A stretch of 64,000 nucleotides of DNA, taken from positions 46,633 to 110,632 of the forward strand of contig DALYLR010000007.1 of NCBI GenBank assembly GCA_031976175.1, written 5' to 3'. This document shows positions 1-7,957 of this stretch, piece by piece; within the stretch, counting starts at the first letter, position 1; every line of letters starts with the position of its first letter. The notes below the pieces were generated by a model. The model saw only the letters and a program-made list of their open reading frames with translations, was not told the origin of the DNA and ran no database searches. This DNA comes from DMER01 sp003451645. Lineage in GTDB: Bacteria > Pseudomonadota > Alphaproteobacteria > Micropepsales > Micropepsaceae. Both the position numbers and the translations under genes were made by a program.

Positions 1-1053
1 ATCCCAAACCGCGCTCTGCCCGGGTTGAATATCCACAGATGTAGACGCTGCGGCAGCAGGCTCCCGCGCCACCCACAACAAGCCGTTATCGCGTCCGACA
101 AGGCAGCCGCTCAAAGTCCGCGCTGGGTATGCCACACTTGCACGCACTTCATGCCAAAGCCGTCCAAGGTCGTCGAACTCCGCCCCATAAGGCTCGCCAC
201 TCACGGCGCGAAGACCATTGGCCAAAACCCGCAACGCGACTTCCTCCGGCGCAGTCTGTACCAAACTCAAGGAAATCTTGGCAAACCCGAAAGGCTCAAA
301 CCGCACCGCCTGACGCAATAGCTGCTCCACCGCCGCCTCGATGGCTGCGCTCGCCCGTTGCAGATGCCCGATGGTCGCAAGCAGGCGGCCATGGGTGAGC
401 CCCAGCGTGCCCAAAGTGCTCATGATCTCGCGCGCCTGAACCCGCGCAAAGGCCGTGTTCTCATTCGACGGATCGTTCACGGTCCGCAGACCCAGCGCCT
501 CGCAATGCTGAACCAACTGAGCCTTGCGCACGCCCAGAAGCGGCCGCAAGACCCGAAGACCCGTGTACCCTGCCAAAGGAAAGGGCCCTGTCGGCGCGAT
601 CCCTGCTAGACCTTTGAGCCCACTCCCACGGCCCAAACGGAGCAGAAACGTCTCAACCTGATCGTCCGCCGTATGCCCTGTGATCAGATCGCGCAAACCC
701 AACGTTTGCATCTGCTCCGCGATCAGACGATAGCGTGCGGCCCGCGCCAAGGCCTGCACATTGGCGGCCGGTTTGGTTCCCTCCCAAACCAAGACATGCG
801 CCGTAAGTCCGGCCGCGCGCGCTTGCTCTGCGGCCATCGCCGCCTCTGCGGCTGACTCCGCCCGCAGGCCATGGTCCACGATGAGGGCCATCGGCGCAGG
901 GTGTTGATGGTCAAGGGCATACTGCGTTGCAAGCGCCAATGCGGCTGTCGAGTCCGGCCCGCCCGAGACCGCAACCGCAAGCGGATGCCGGGGCGCGAGA
1001 GCCGCTAGCGCCGCAGTAAACTCATGCTCAAGGCCTGCCTCACTTACAGGCAA
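1..1053 (-). CDS. tilS: tRNA(Ile)-lysidine synthetase TilS (3' end cut by window edge)
   Basis: TilS attaches lysine to C34 of the CAU-anticodon tRNA-Ile so that it reads AUA; it acts in the cytoplasm with ATP. I translated the minus strand directly: the PP-loop SGGPDS lies at residues 30-35, followed by VDHGLR (about 59-64), TGHTADDQVET and RGSGLKGLAG, all signatures of the family. The frame stays open to base 1, giving about 351 codons of a usual 430-470, and ends in a typical C-terminal VWD/TLSGC region, so only the tail is missing. No ATG lies near the 5' end. The best start is TTG at 1053, which overlaps the end of cpoB by 14 nt and suggests translational coupling. Confidence 0.9.
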   Translation of the reverse strand, partial: MPVSEAGLEHEFTAALAALAPRHPLAVAVSGGPDSTAALALATQYALDHQHPAPMALIVDHGLRAESAAEAAMAAEQARAAGLTAHVLVWEGTKPAANVQALARAARYRLIAEQMQTLGLRDLITGHTADDQVETFLLRLGRGSGLKGLAGIAPTGPFPLAGYTGLRVLRPLLGVRKAQLVQHCEALGLRTVNDPSNENTAFARVQAREIMSTLGTLGLTHGRLLATIGHLQRASAAIEAAVEQLLRQAVRFEPFGFAKISLSLVQTAPEEVALRVLANGLRAVSGEPYGAEFDDLGRLWHEVRASVAYPARTLSGCLVGRDNGLLWVAREPAAAASTSVDIQPGQSAVWD

Positions 1054-1963
1054 ATTGCTTGCGTGCTTGGGCTGCCCGGTTGAAGAGCTGCGCATTGGCT
1101 TCCGGATATTTCTGCCGCAAGGCTGCAAGGGTCACGCAGCCATTGGCCTTGTCGCCCGCCTGCGCCAACGAAAGGCCCAGCTTGAGCATCGCTTCAGGCG
1201 CCCGCGGCGCCTTGGGATAGGTCTTGAGCAACGTCGCAAAGCCTTGTGCAGCGTTCGCATAGTTCTTCAGCACAAAATCGATATCGGCGGCAAAAAACTG
1301 CGAATGGCTCGCCCGCTCATGCTGCGGATAGGCCGCGACAAAGGCCCGGAAGGCATCTTGCGCCTCGGGGTATTGCTGCTTCGACAAGGTGTTGAGCGCT
1401 GCCTGGTATTTCTCATCTGGCGTGCCGACAGTGCCAGCGACAGATGCCTCAGCAGGCAGCGTTCCCAACACACCGGGCCCTGGCGCACCGCCCTTGGCCG
1501 CTGGTACTCCCGGCCGCAAGACCATAGATGGCGCAGCCTCAGCGGGCGCAGACCCAACAGGCGCAGCTGCACCAGGCAACGCGCTCGGGGCACCGCCCTC
1601 AAGAGCGCCCAAGCGATATTGGGTATCGCGCTGTGCGGTTTCGTATTGCTCTTGCATCCGCCGCACTTGGAACGACAGCTCCTCGACTTGGCCCGTCAGC
1701 CGCCGCAGCGATTGCTCCAAATCATCGAGCCGCACTGGCGACGCAGGGATCGGCGCCGCTTCGGGCGCGCCCGCTGCGGCCTCGCCTGTTTGCCCGTTTC
1801 GCATTTGTGCCTTGAGGGTGCGCAACTCCTCCTCGACCTGCTCGAGCCGGTCGGCGAGCACGGCCGGGTCCTGATAAAATTGTGCGCGCGCAAGGTCGGC
1901 TCCAAAGGCCCAGAGGCTCAAGGCCGTGAAGGCCACTCTCACGCTGTTCATCCCCACCACCAT
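1040..1963 (-). CDS. cpoB: Cell division coordinator CpoB (YbgF)
   Basis: CpoB is a periplasmic Tol-Pal partner that links outer-membrane constriction to peptidoglycan synthesis at the septum. The 307-residue product has an N-terminal signal peptide (Ala-rich, ending near ARA, residues 20-27), an early coiled coil rich in Leu/Glu/Arg (about 33-115), a Pro/Ala-rich linker, and C-terminal tetratricopeptide repeats (about 180-307). This is the usual CpoB layout. The ATG at 1963 has a GGGAG ribosome site 9 nt upstream. It lies downstream of pal but beyond an intrinsic terminator, so it may have its own promoter or depend on readthrough. Its 3' end overlaps tilS. Confidence 0.92.
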   Translation of the reverse strand: MVVGMNSVRVAFTALSLWAFGADLARAQFYQDPAVLADRLEQVEEELRTLKAQMRNGQTGEAAAGAPEAAPIPASPVRLDDLEQSLRRLTGQVEELSFQVRRMQEQYETAQRDTQYRLGALEGGAPSALPGAAAPVGSAPAEAAPSMVLRPGVPAAKGGAPGPGVLGTLPAEASVAGTVGTPDEKYQAALNTLSKQQYPEAQDAFRAFVAAYPQHERASHSQFFAADIDFVLKNYANAAQGFATLLKTYPKAPRAPEAMLKLGLSLAQAGDKANGCVTLAALRQKYPEANAQLFNRAAQARKQFACK

Positions 1964-2050
1964 TCGTCACTACTCCCGCAAGGCGAAGCGCCGCACCACA
2001 ATCACACTATACCTGTCCGCCCGTGACAAAAATACGGCGCGCTGCCATAC

Positions 2051-2078
2051 AAAAAAGCGCCGGATTCTCCGGCGCTTT
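2051..2078 (-). terminator. Intrinsic terminator after pal
   Basis: On the minus strand an 8-bp GC stem (GCGCCGGA/TCCGGCGC, bases 2057-2075, loop of 3) is followed by six T residues (2056-2051). It sits 30 nt past the pal stop codon, so it should end most tol-pal transcripts before cpoB. Confidence 0.85.
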
Positions 2079-2107
2079 CGTAAATCGCGTCGCGTCGGCC
2101 CCCAGGC

Positions 2108-2647
2108 TTAGAGGCCCGCACCCGTGCCGCTTCCCACGATCAAAGAATAGCCACGGCGGTTTTGGCCCCAGCAACCCTCATCCGACTCGGCGCAAATGGG
2201 GCGCTCTTTGCCGTAAGACTTCGGCTCAAGGCGCGCGCCATCGACACCATTGGACACCAGGAATTCACGTACCGAGCCCGCACGGCGGTCGCCCAAGGCG
2301 AGGTTATATTCGCGTGTGCCGCGCTCATCCGCATGGCCCTCAATGACCATACGCACCGACGGGTTCGCCTTCAGCCATTGCGCCTGCTTCTGCAATGTCG
2401 CCTGCGCATCGGAGCGCAAGGAATGGCTATCTAGATCGAAATAGATCGTGTCGCCAACATTGGTTTTCAAATCGTCTTGGCTGCCCGGCCGCGCGCTGCC
2501 GCGCAGTTGAGCGGAATTATCCGCAACGGCCGCGCCCGTATTGGCCGCTTCATTGGTGGTCGAACAGGCGCCCAACATCACAAGTCCAAAGCCCAGAGCA
2601 AGGGCCCGTACTGCCACCGGCCCTAAGGACTTACCAAATAACGTCAT
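2108..2647 (-). CDS. pal: Peptidoglycan-associated lipoprotein Pal
   Basis: Pal is the outer-membrane lipoprotein of the Tol-Pal system; its OmpA-type domain binds peptidoglycan and, alternately, TolB. From ATG 2647 the product has 179 residues: a hydrophobic signal with lipobox LGAC, a low-complexity linker, and an OmpA domain with IYFDLDSHSL and the peptidoglycan-binding GHADERGTREYNLALGDRRA stretch. The start at 2647 is preferred over the longer reading frame (2716) because GGGAG lies 9 nt upstream and it places the signal sequence at the N-terminus. The 284-nt gap to tolB is long for this operon and contains a possible promoter. Confidence 0.96.
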   Translation of the reverse strand: MTLFGKSLGPVAVRALALGFGLVMLGACSTTNEAANTGAAVADNSAQLRGSARPGSQDDLKTNVGDTIYFDLDSHSLRSDAQATLQKQAQWLKANPSVRMVIEGHADERGTREYNLALGDRRAGSVREFLVSNGVDGARLEPKSYGKERPICAESDEGCWGQNRRGYSLIVGSGTGAGL

Positions 2648-2773
2648 TATCCAAACTCCCGTAAAGCCGATCAACATTATGAGGACACCAGGATGGATCG
2701 TATCCAGCCGCCTCACCCAAATCCAATTATTTCCGGCAGACTAGCCCGAAAGCCATCTGCCGCCCCGCCGTCC

Positions 2774-2801
2774 GGATAATTGACCTTGGCGCCCGGGTCA
2801 A
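2774..2801 (-). promoter_or_regulatory. Possible pal promoter
   Basis: On the minus strand TTGACC (2801-2796) and TTATCC (2779-2774) are separated by 16 nt, in the tolB-pal gap and about 125 nt upstream of the pal start. The match to a sigma-70-type promoter is fair; there is no experimental support. Confidence 0.35.
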
Positions 2802-2931
2802 GCCGCCGCAACCTCACAATTCACTGCGCATTGTAACGCTTCCCGGACCGCGAGCACCACCCAATCTCCCGCACCTAACGACCTAAGCGCAGCTGCCATC
2901 AAGTCAAGGCAGCCACGCGTCTTGCGCGCAA

Positions 2932-4269
2932 TCAGTGTTGTAGCGGCGACCAAGCAGGGTCGGACGCATCGCCCGGCGTTGGAACCTGCCGCTCATTCTT
3001 GCCGGTCAGGTCAACTGCCCACAGCTGCGCCCGCCCGCCAGTGCCATCTGCGCGCGAAGGGGTTTGTTTGTAATACATCACAACCCGTCCGTTTGGCGCC
3101 CAGGTGGGGCCCTCCTGCAAGAAGCTCTCTGATAGGATGCGCTCGCCCGAGCCATCGGGGCGGATGACGCCGATCTTGAAACGGCCGCCCTCGATCTTGG
3201 TGAAAGCAATCAGATCGCCACGCGGGCTCCAAACCGGTGTCGCATAGGAGGACGCGCCTTGGCTGATGCGCTGCGGGGCCGACCCATCCGCGTTCATCAC
3301 ATAGATTTGCTGACGGCCGCTGCGGTCAGACTCAAAGGTGATCCGGTTGCCATCGGGCGAGAAGCTAGGCGCCGTATCGATCGCCGGATCGTTGGTCAGC
3401 CTCGTACGCTGCTTGGTGCGCAGATCGACCGAATAAATATCGGTATTGCCGCCAATCGCCAGGCTCATCAGCACTTTCTGGCCGTTGGGCGCAAAGCGCG
3501 GGGCAAAGGTCATGCCCGGGAAATCGCCCAAAATTTCGCGCCGTCCGCTTTGCAAATCCAAGAGATATACGCGCGGCTTCCCGCCCTCATAGGACATGTA
3601 AGTGATGACTTGGCTATTGGGCGAAAAGCGCGGGGTCAGCACGATGTAATCTCCTTGCGTCAGGAAGGAGGGATTGAACCCATCCTGGTCCATGATCGCC
3701 AAGCGCTTTTGGCGGCGCAGCTTCGAGCCCGATTCTGCGATAAAGACCACCCGCGTGTCGAAATAGCCCTTGTCCCCTGTCAGGCGCTCATAGATCGCGT
3801 CGGAGACCAAATGCCCGACCCGGCGGTAATTCTGCGGCGTGGTCGCAAATTGCAAACCTTGCATCTGCTTTTCGCCAAAGATGTCCCACAGCCGGAATTC
3901 AACCCGCAGACGGCCGTCGGGAAGCAGTGTCACCTTGCCGGTGACCAGGCCTTCCGCCTTGATGGCGCGCCAATCGGCAAAGCGCGGTGTGGTGTTAATA
4001 TCTTGAATTTTCTCGATGTAGGACTTGGCGTCCAGTGGCCTGAACAAGCCCGACCTGTCCAAATTGTTTCTAATCACATTGGAGATATCGCGCGCGGCTT
4101 CTGCCTCGCCAGGAGAAGAGGCGAGAAAGTCGGGCAAGGCGATGGGCACAGGCTCGACAACGCCTTCATTGATGTCGATCTCTAACTTCGCCTGCGCCAC
4201 GGGCGCAACGGCCGTCAGACCCACAGCACCCGCCAAAGTGAGAGCAAAAAGCGTGAAAATTCTCATCAT
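2932..4269 (-). CDS. tolB: Tol-Pal system beta-propeller protein TolB
   Basis: TolB is the periplasmic protein that shuttles between Pal and TolA. The 445-residue product has a Sec signal peptide (cleavage near AQAK, about residue 27), an N-terminal TolB_N alpha/beta domain (about 28-165), then WD40-like PD40 repeats, visible as recurring motifs such as TPRFSPNSQ, APRFAPNGQ, APSFSPDGN, TPVWSPRGD and GPTWAPNGR. Length and repeat number fit the family. There are two adjacent Met codons at the start; either is possible. It follows tolA by 61 nt. Confidence 0.97.
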   Translation of the reverse strand: MMRIFTLFALTLAGAVGLTAVAPVAQAKLEIDINEGVVEPVPIALPDFLASSPGEAEAARDISNVIRNNLDRSGLFRPLDAKSYIEKIQDINTTPRFADWRAIKAEGLVTGKVTLLPDGRLRVEFRLWDIFGEKQMQGLQFATTPQNYRRVGHLVSDAIYERLTGDKGYFDTRVVFIAESGSKLRRQKRLAIMDQDGFNPSFLTQGDYIVLTPRFSPNSQVITYMSYEGGKPRVYLLDLQSGRREILGDFPGMTFAPRFAPNGQKVLMSLAIGGNTDIYSVDLRTKQRTRLTNDPAIDTAPSFSPDGNRITFESDRSGRQQIYVMNADGSAPQRISQGASSYATPVWSPRGDLIAFTKIEGGRFKIGVIRPDGSGERILSESFLQEGPTWAPNGRVVMYYKQTPSRADGTGGRAQLWAVDLTGKNERQVPTPGDASDPAWSPLQH

Positions 4270-4330
4270 GACGTCAACATCCTCATTTCACACTGGCCCA
4301 TTCCATCACCATTAGGTGCCAAATCCGGCC

Positions 4331-5437
4331 TCAATAGGGCGGCCGGAAATTGATGGTGATCTCCGACCAATCTTCAAACTTGTCCGCTGGCAACGCGTAT
4401 GGAGCACAAACCCTGACCGCCCGCATTGCCGCTTCTGCCGCCGACCTGAAATAGGGGTCGCCGGATGCTAGTCGAGCCGTATCCAACAATTCGGGCTCGC
4501 GCGCAACCGTCCCATCCGCATTCAGATACAGTTTCAATTTTACGACGAGCTCTTCCGGCCGGGGCGCGCCAGCCGGGATGTTCCAGCACTTAGAGATCAT
4601 GCCGCGCAGCGCGTCTATCTCGTTGGCTGTCATTTTCGTGCCGCGGCCGGCCGCAGCTCTTGGTTGCGCACTCTGGGCCGCACTGCGTTCAGGCGTGCGC
4701 TTATCCTCATTCTGCGCGAGCGCCTTCGTTTTTCCTAGAATCTTGTCCAGGTCGAAGTCCGGGTCTTTTTTCTTCGCGGGCTCCGGCTTGGGCTTTTCTG
4801 CAACCTTGGGCAGAGGCGCCTTCTCCTTGGACTTCTCCTTCGGCTTTTCGTTGGCCAGATCCTTTGGCGGTGGAAGCTTGGGCTCTGGTGCCTTGCGCTC
4901 AGGCACTTTGCGCTCTGGCGGTTTCGGGCTGGGCGGCTCGGAGGATGAGCGCAGCTTGGGCGGCGGCGGAACCTTTGGCTCTGGTTCCTTCTTGGGTTCT
5001 GGCTCGGGGTCCGGTTCCGGCTCAGGGCGCGGCGGTAAGGCTGCCTGCTGCTCCTCTGGCTGCGGCGCAGGCGGCGGCGGTGGTTCTGGTTCAGGTTCGG
5101 GAGGCGGCGGTGTTGCTTCAGGCTGAGGCGCAGGCGGCTCGGGGGGCGGAGGCGGAGCAGGCGCAGATGGCGGCACAGGAACCAATGGGGGAGATGGGGG
5201 AACCGGTGGCAGCGGTGGCGGCGGGGCTNNNNNNNNNNCAGGCGTCTCGGGAGGCGGAGGCGGAGCAGGTTCAGGTGCCGCGGCGGCGATATTGGTCTCC
5301 TCCGCAATCTCGAATGTCTCAACTAGGATGGGCGGCGCCTCTGGCGAGATTTCGAGCTTAGGCCGCGGCCACGGATAGAGCGCCAGCGCGATCAGCGCAG
5401 CGTGCAACACCATGGAGATGACCAAACCGGTACGCAT
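4331..5437 (-). CDS. tolA: Tol-Pal energy-transducing protein TolA (contains assembly gap)
   Basis: TolA spans the periplasm, anchored by an N-terminal helix that contacts TolQR, and its C-terminal domain contacts TolB and the envelope. Residues 4-22 form the single membrane segment; a very long Pro/Glu- then Lys/Pro/Glu-rich arm occupies about 45-245; the C-terminal TolA domain (about 270-368) has the expected cysteine pair (SKCWN and RVCAPY). The coding strand has ten Ns at 5229-5238 within proline repeats. The frame is the same on both sides if the gap is truly 10 nt, but the repeat may be collapsed. A 141-nt gap separates it from tolR. Confidence 0.93.
   Translation of the reverse strand: MRTGLVISMVLHAALIALALYPWPRPKLEISPEAPPILVETFEIAEETNIAAAAPEPAPPPPPETPXXXXAPPPPLPPVPPSPPLVPVPPSAPAPPPPPEPPAPQPEATPPPPEPEPEPPPPPAPQPEEQQAALPPRPEPEPDPEPEPKKEPEPKVPPPPKLRSSSEPPSPKPPERKVPERKAPEPKLPPPKDLANEKPKEKSKEKAPLPKVAEKPKPEPAKKKDPDFDLDKILGKTKALAQNEDKRTPERSAAQSAQPRAAAGRGTKMTANEIDALRGMISKCWNIPAGAPRPEELVVKLKLYLNADGTVAREPELLDTARLASGDPYFRSAAEAAMRAVRVCAPYALPADKFEDWSEITINFRPPY
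5229..5238. other. Assembly gap (10 N) in tolA proline repeat
   Basis: Ten undetermined bases lie in a CCGCCT-type low-complexity stretch encoding prolines. The repeat probably broke assembly or gap closing, so the real length of the TolA arm is uncertain. Confidence 0.99.
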
Positions 5438-5445
5438 GGATCGAC

Positions 5446-5482
5446 TAGACAGCTTTCAGGACAAGTGGGAACCGGTTTTCCG
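5446..5482. repeat. Intergenic GGAAAACCGGTTCCCACTT-type element
   Basis: The tolR-tolA spacer carries, on the minus strand, a block reading GGAAAACCGGTTCCCACTTG and then TCCTGAAAGC...TCTA. From memory, short elements with this core recur in intergenic DNA of many alphaproteobacteria. Only one copy was seen in this window, so the assignment is from recollection. Confidence 0.4.
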
Positions 5483-5578
5483 CCAGAAAGCGGTCCGCCC
5501 AAAGATACAGCGCGTTTTCGAACACAAAACCGGCCTCCATTCTTGTTGAAAACGCGCTTTCTGGGCTCCGCTCAAGCG

Positions 5579-6034
5579 TCAGGGTTGTGCGGCGCGCTTC
5601 TTTTGGTCGGTCAACAGCCCGACTTTGCGGTATCCGGCCGCGTTGAGCGCGCCCAGTACCTCCATCACCCGTCCATAGCCGACCGTCAGATCGCCGCGCA
5701 CATAGATGCGCTGGTCATAGCCATTCTCGGCAATCGCCTGCAGCTTCGGGATCAGGCCGTCCAAGGTCATCTCGGTGTTCTGCAAGAACACCCGCCCCTG
5801 TGCATCGACCGAGACAGTCAGAGGCTCCTTGTCGAGGTTCAGCGCCTTGGCGGTCGTCTTGGGCAGCTCCAACGGCACGCCCACGGTCATCAGCGGCGCT
5901 GAGACCATGAAAATGACCAGCAGCACAAGCATCACGTCGACAAAGGGGGTAACATTTATATCGCCGCGCGGGCGGAAGCGCCGGCCACGGCCCCGCCGCC
6001 CGCCGCCCGTGGAGGCTGTGACACCGCCCGCCAT
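5579..6034 (-). CDS. tolR: Tol-Pal protein TolR (ExbD family)
   Basis: TolR is the inner-membrane partner of TolQ in the proton-driven motor. The 151-residue product has a Gly/Arg-rich cytoplasmic start, the INVTPFVDVMLVLLVIFMV transmembrane segment (about 28-46) with the conserved motor Asp in VDVML, and a periplasmic ExbD domain. The start codon overlaps the tolQ stop by one base (TAATG), so the two are translationally coupled. The product is slightly longer than usual owing to the Arg-rich N-terminus. Confidence 0.96.
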   Translation of the reverse strand: MAGGVTASTGGGRRGRGRRFRPRGDINVTPFVDVMLVLLVIFMVSAPLMTVGVPLELPKTTAKALNLDKEPLTVSVDAQGRVFLQNTEMTLDGLIPKLQAIAENGYDQRIYVRGDLTVGYGRVMEVLGALNAAGYRKVGLLTDQKKRAAQP

Positions 6035-6900
6035 TAGCGTGCCCTCTCGTCGAGCTGACGGGACAGGATTGCCGCGAACTCATCGGCAAAAGTCTCAAGC
6101 CGCCCAGAGAAACGGCCGACACCATCGGCAAAGTGGTTATAGGCCGTCGCGGCAGGGATGGCGGCGACGAGGCCAATCCCCGTTGCCAAAAGCGCCTCGG
6201 CAATACCAGGCGCCACCACATCGAGCGAAGTCGAGCCTGTCGCGCCGATCTGCATGAACGAGTTCATGATGCCCCACACCGTGCCGAACAGGCCGATGAA
6301 CGGGGCGTTGGAGCCGACACTGGCCAGGAAGCCGAGCCGGTTTTCCAGCATCGCCGATTCCCGTTGGATCGTTACATTCATGACCCGGTTGATTCGGTCC
6401 TTGACCGATGGCAAGAGGCCAGTCGACACGGGTCCCGTCTGCATGGAGCGCCGCCACTCTTGCATGGCGGCTGAAAAGACTTGCGCCATCGGATGCCCGT
6501 CGCCCTTGCGATTAAGCTGCTCATGCAGCTCATCGAGCGACCGCCCAGACCAGAACGCGTGCTCAAACCGGTCGGCCTCTTTGTGTGCGCGGCCTAATTT
6601 CGTCCATTTGTCAAAAATGATCGCCCAGGACCAGACCGACAACACCGCCAGAAGGCCCATGACGCCTTTAACGACCCAATCGGCCTTTTCGATCAAGCCG
6701 ATGATGGACAAGTCGTGTTTGTTCGGCGGCGCACTGGTCCCAGCCGGCGCGGTCTCAATTGCATCCAGTGGAGCCGCTGCGGGGGCTGGGTCGATGGGTA
6801 CAGCCTGCTGGACCTGGCTGCCCAGATCGCTCAGCCCTGCAAAAACCTGCGAGAGGCTCTGGGCCAGCTCTGAAACTTGCACAATATCGATCACGAGCAC
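6034..6900 (-). CDS. tolQ: Tol-Pal protein TolQ (MotA/ExbB family)
   Basis: TolQ is the multi-pass inner-membrane stator of the Tol motor. The 288-residue product has three membrane segments, the first near SIIGLIEKADWVVKGVMGLL, and the MotA/ExbB core with VGSNAPFIGLFGTVWGIM and a TGIGLVAAIPAATAYN segment. The GTG start at 6900 has AGAGGGG about 7 nt upstream. This start gives an N-terminal extension of about 60 residues, Pro/Ala-rich, compared with the usual 230-residue protein; a later start cannot be excluded. It is separated from ybgC by the HEPN-like module and a 209-nt spacer, so it probably has its own promoter. Confidence 0.95.
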   Translation of the reverse strand: MLVIDIVQVSELAQSLSQVFAGLSDLGSQVQQAVPIDPAPAAAPLDAIETAPAGTSAPPNKHDLSIIGLIEKADWVVKGVMGLLAVLSVWSWAIIFDKWTKLGRAHKEADRFEHAFWSGRSLDELHEQLNRKGDGHPMAQVFSAAMQEWRRSMQTGPVSTGLLPSVKDRINRVMNVTIQRESAMLENRLGFLASVGSNAPFIGLFGTVWGIMNSFMQIGATGSTSLDVVAPGIAEALLATGIGLVAAIPAATAYNHFADGVGRFSGRLETFADEFAAILSRQLDERAR

Positions 6901-7109
6901 AAAAACCCCTCTGGCGATGATCCAACCCCGGTGTTGGCATTAAACCTTTGACACCGCTTAAATATTCACCCTCATACCCCATTGGACCCAAGCAGGTGCC
7001 TGTGTCGGAAATAGGGCGCCATTGCCGCTCCGCCAGCCTTGAGCTAGCGCGGACTGCCCCTTTTTGCCGGTTAGGGGCGCCTTTGGCAAGGAAGTGCGTG
7101 CAGAGACCG

Positions 7110-7604
7110 TCACTTCGCGATCAGCACCGCCACCAAAAACTTGCGCCGGAGGTCATCGTTGAGAACCGTCAGCGTCCCAAGGAGTTCCTCGGCAAAGGTT
7201 GCATGGCGGTCAGCATCGGCCCAGGAATAAGCACTCTCCGGGCGGCCATAATCAGCGACCTCGCGGGCTTGGTGCAAATACAGAAGATTTGAGGCGATGC
7301 CCACGAGACTGGGGTCTGGCGGCTCGCCCCATTCAGCCCACACTGGAGAATTTGATTGCTGGAGGGCCTTGCACACATCCCGCAAGGACCGGTGCTGCAC
7401 CCGTCTATACACGGTTTCATAAAGGCCAAGACGGCGGTTCTTCTGCAATACGATCATGTCTGCCACGGCCTGCAGAATCCCATGAAATGCCGCATAATAG
7501 GATGTCGAGATTGACCGCCTGATGAGCGCTTGCTTCCGCTGCCCCCGCCCGTGGGGTTTGGCGAGATGACGGGCCACGTTCAGCAACTCTCGAGGGTTCA
7601 ACAA
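7110..7604 (-). CDS. HEPN-like helical protein, module copy 1
   Basis: The 164-residue protein is predicted all-helical and resembles HEPN-superfamily proteins: it carries RRSISTSYYAAFH (29-41), comparable with the YYAxFH helix of that superfamily. Its closest relative in the window is the product of 29472-29975, with which it shares RRxxSTxYYAxFH at identical positions, YRxxxHRxxRxVC (66-78) and LHxxRxxxDY (110-119). The classical HEPN Rx4-6H active site is not evident; Rx3H in the second motif is the nearest match, so nuclease activity is uncertain. It starts with TTG three bases after the stop of its partner gene and is inserted between ybgC and tolQ. Function unknown; RNA-binding or RNase toxin is an inference. 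Confidence 0.8.
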   Translation of the reverse strand: MLNPRELLNVARHLAKPHGRGQRKQALIRRSISTSYYAAFHGILQAVADMIVLQKNRRLGLYETVYRRVQHRSLRDVCKALQQSNSPVWAEWGEPPDPSLVGIASNLLYLHQAREVADYGRPESAYSWADADRHATFAEELLGTLTVLNDDLRRKFLVAVLIAK

Positions 7605-7607
7605 GCT

Positions 7608-7949
7608 CTAAACCCCGTCCAACTCTCGCTGATCGTCCTCAATTTCCTTAAGGTCCCGAAGCATCAGAACCCTTGGGTACGCGAACAAACCAACGTCATT
7701 GTCACGAAGCCACACTTGGAGCCCGGCGCCAAAATTTGTGAGCCGCTTCCCATCAATCCTCGCACTATCCTCCAAAACTACCAGCACAAACAGGGCCGGA
7801 TCGCCAAAGGCGTCATCCCGCGCCTCGGCCTCCACGCGCACGACCTGGTCCTTGCCAAAGATGCCCTTGGCAACTTTGGTGGCGCCTTTCTCGACAAGTT
7901 TCAGGTCAGAGGCTTTCATCATCGGCATGGGTGGTAGCCTATCACGCAT
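7608..7949 (-). CDS. Small partner of HEPN-like protein, module copy 1
   Basis: This gene encodes about 113 residues, or 103-104 if translation begins at the ATG pair at 7922/7919. It shares a pattern with the product of 29168-29479: FxDPALxVxVV in the middle, then GxxxxWLxxxD and a run of acidic residues at the C-terminus. No nucleotidyltransferase (GSxxxGxxxxxSDxD) motif is present. The longer frame reaches 8039 inside ybgC, but homology supports a start near MMKASDLK; 7949 is the first ATG after the ybgC stop. It ends three bases before the HEPN-like gene, so both are likely co-expressed. A neutralising partner or antitoxin is inferred only from gene order and size. Confidence 0.72.
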   Translation of the reverse strand: MRDRLPPMPMMKASDLKLVEKGATKVAKGIFGKDQVVRVEAEARDDAFGDPALFVLVVLEDSARIDGKRLTNFGAGLQVWLRDNDVGLFAYPRVLMLRDLKEIEDDQRELDGV

Positions 7950-7957
7950 CTGGCCAC

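Noticed and set aside
1055..2026. 323-codon plus-strand ORF
   Set aside because: It lies opposite cpoB, has no recognisable protein pattern, and follows from the GC-rich codon bias of the real gene.
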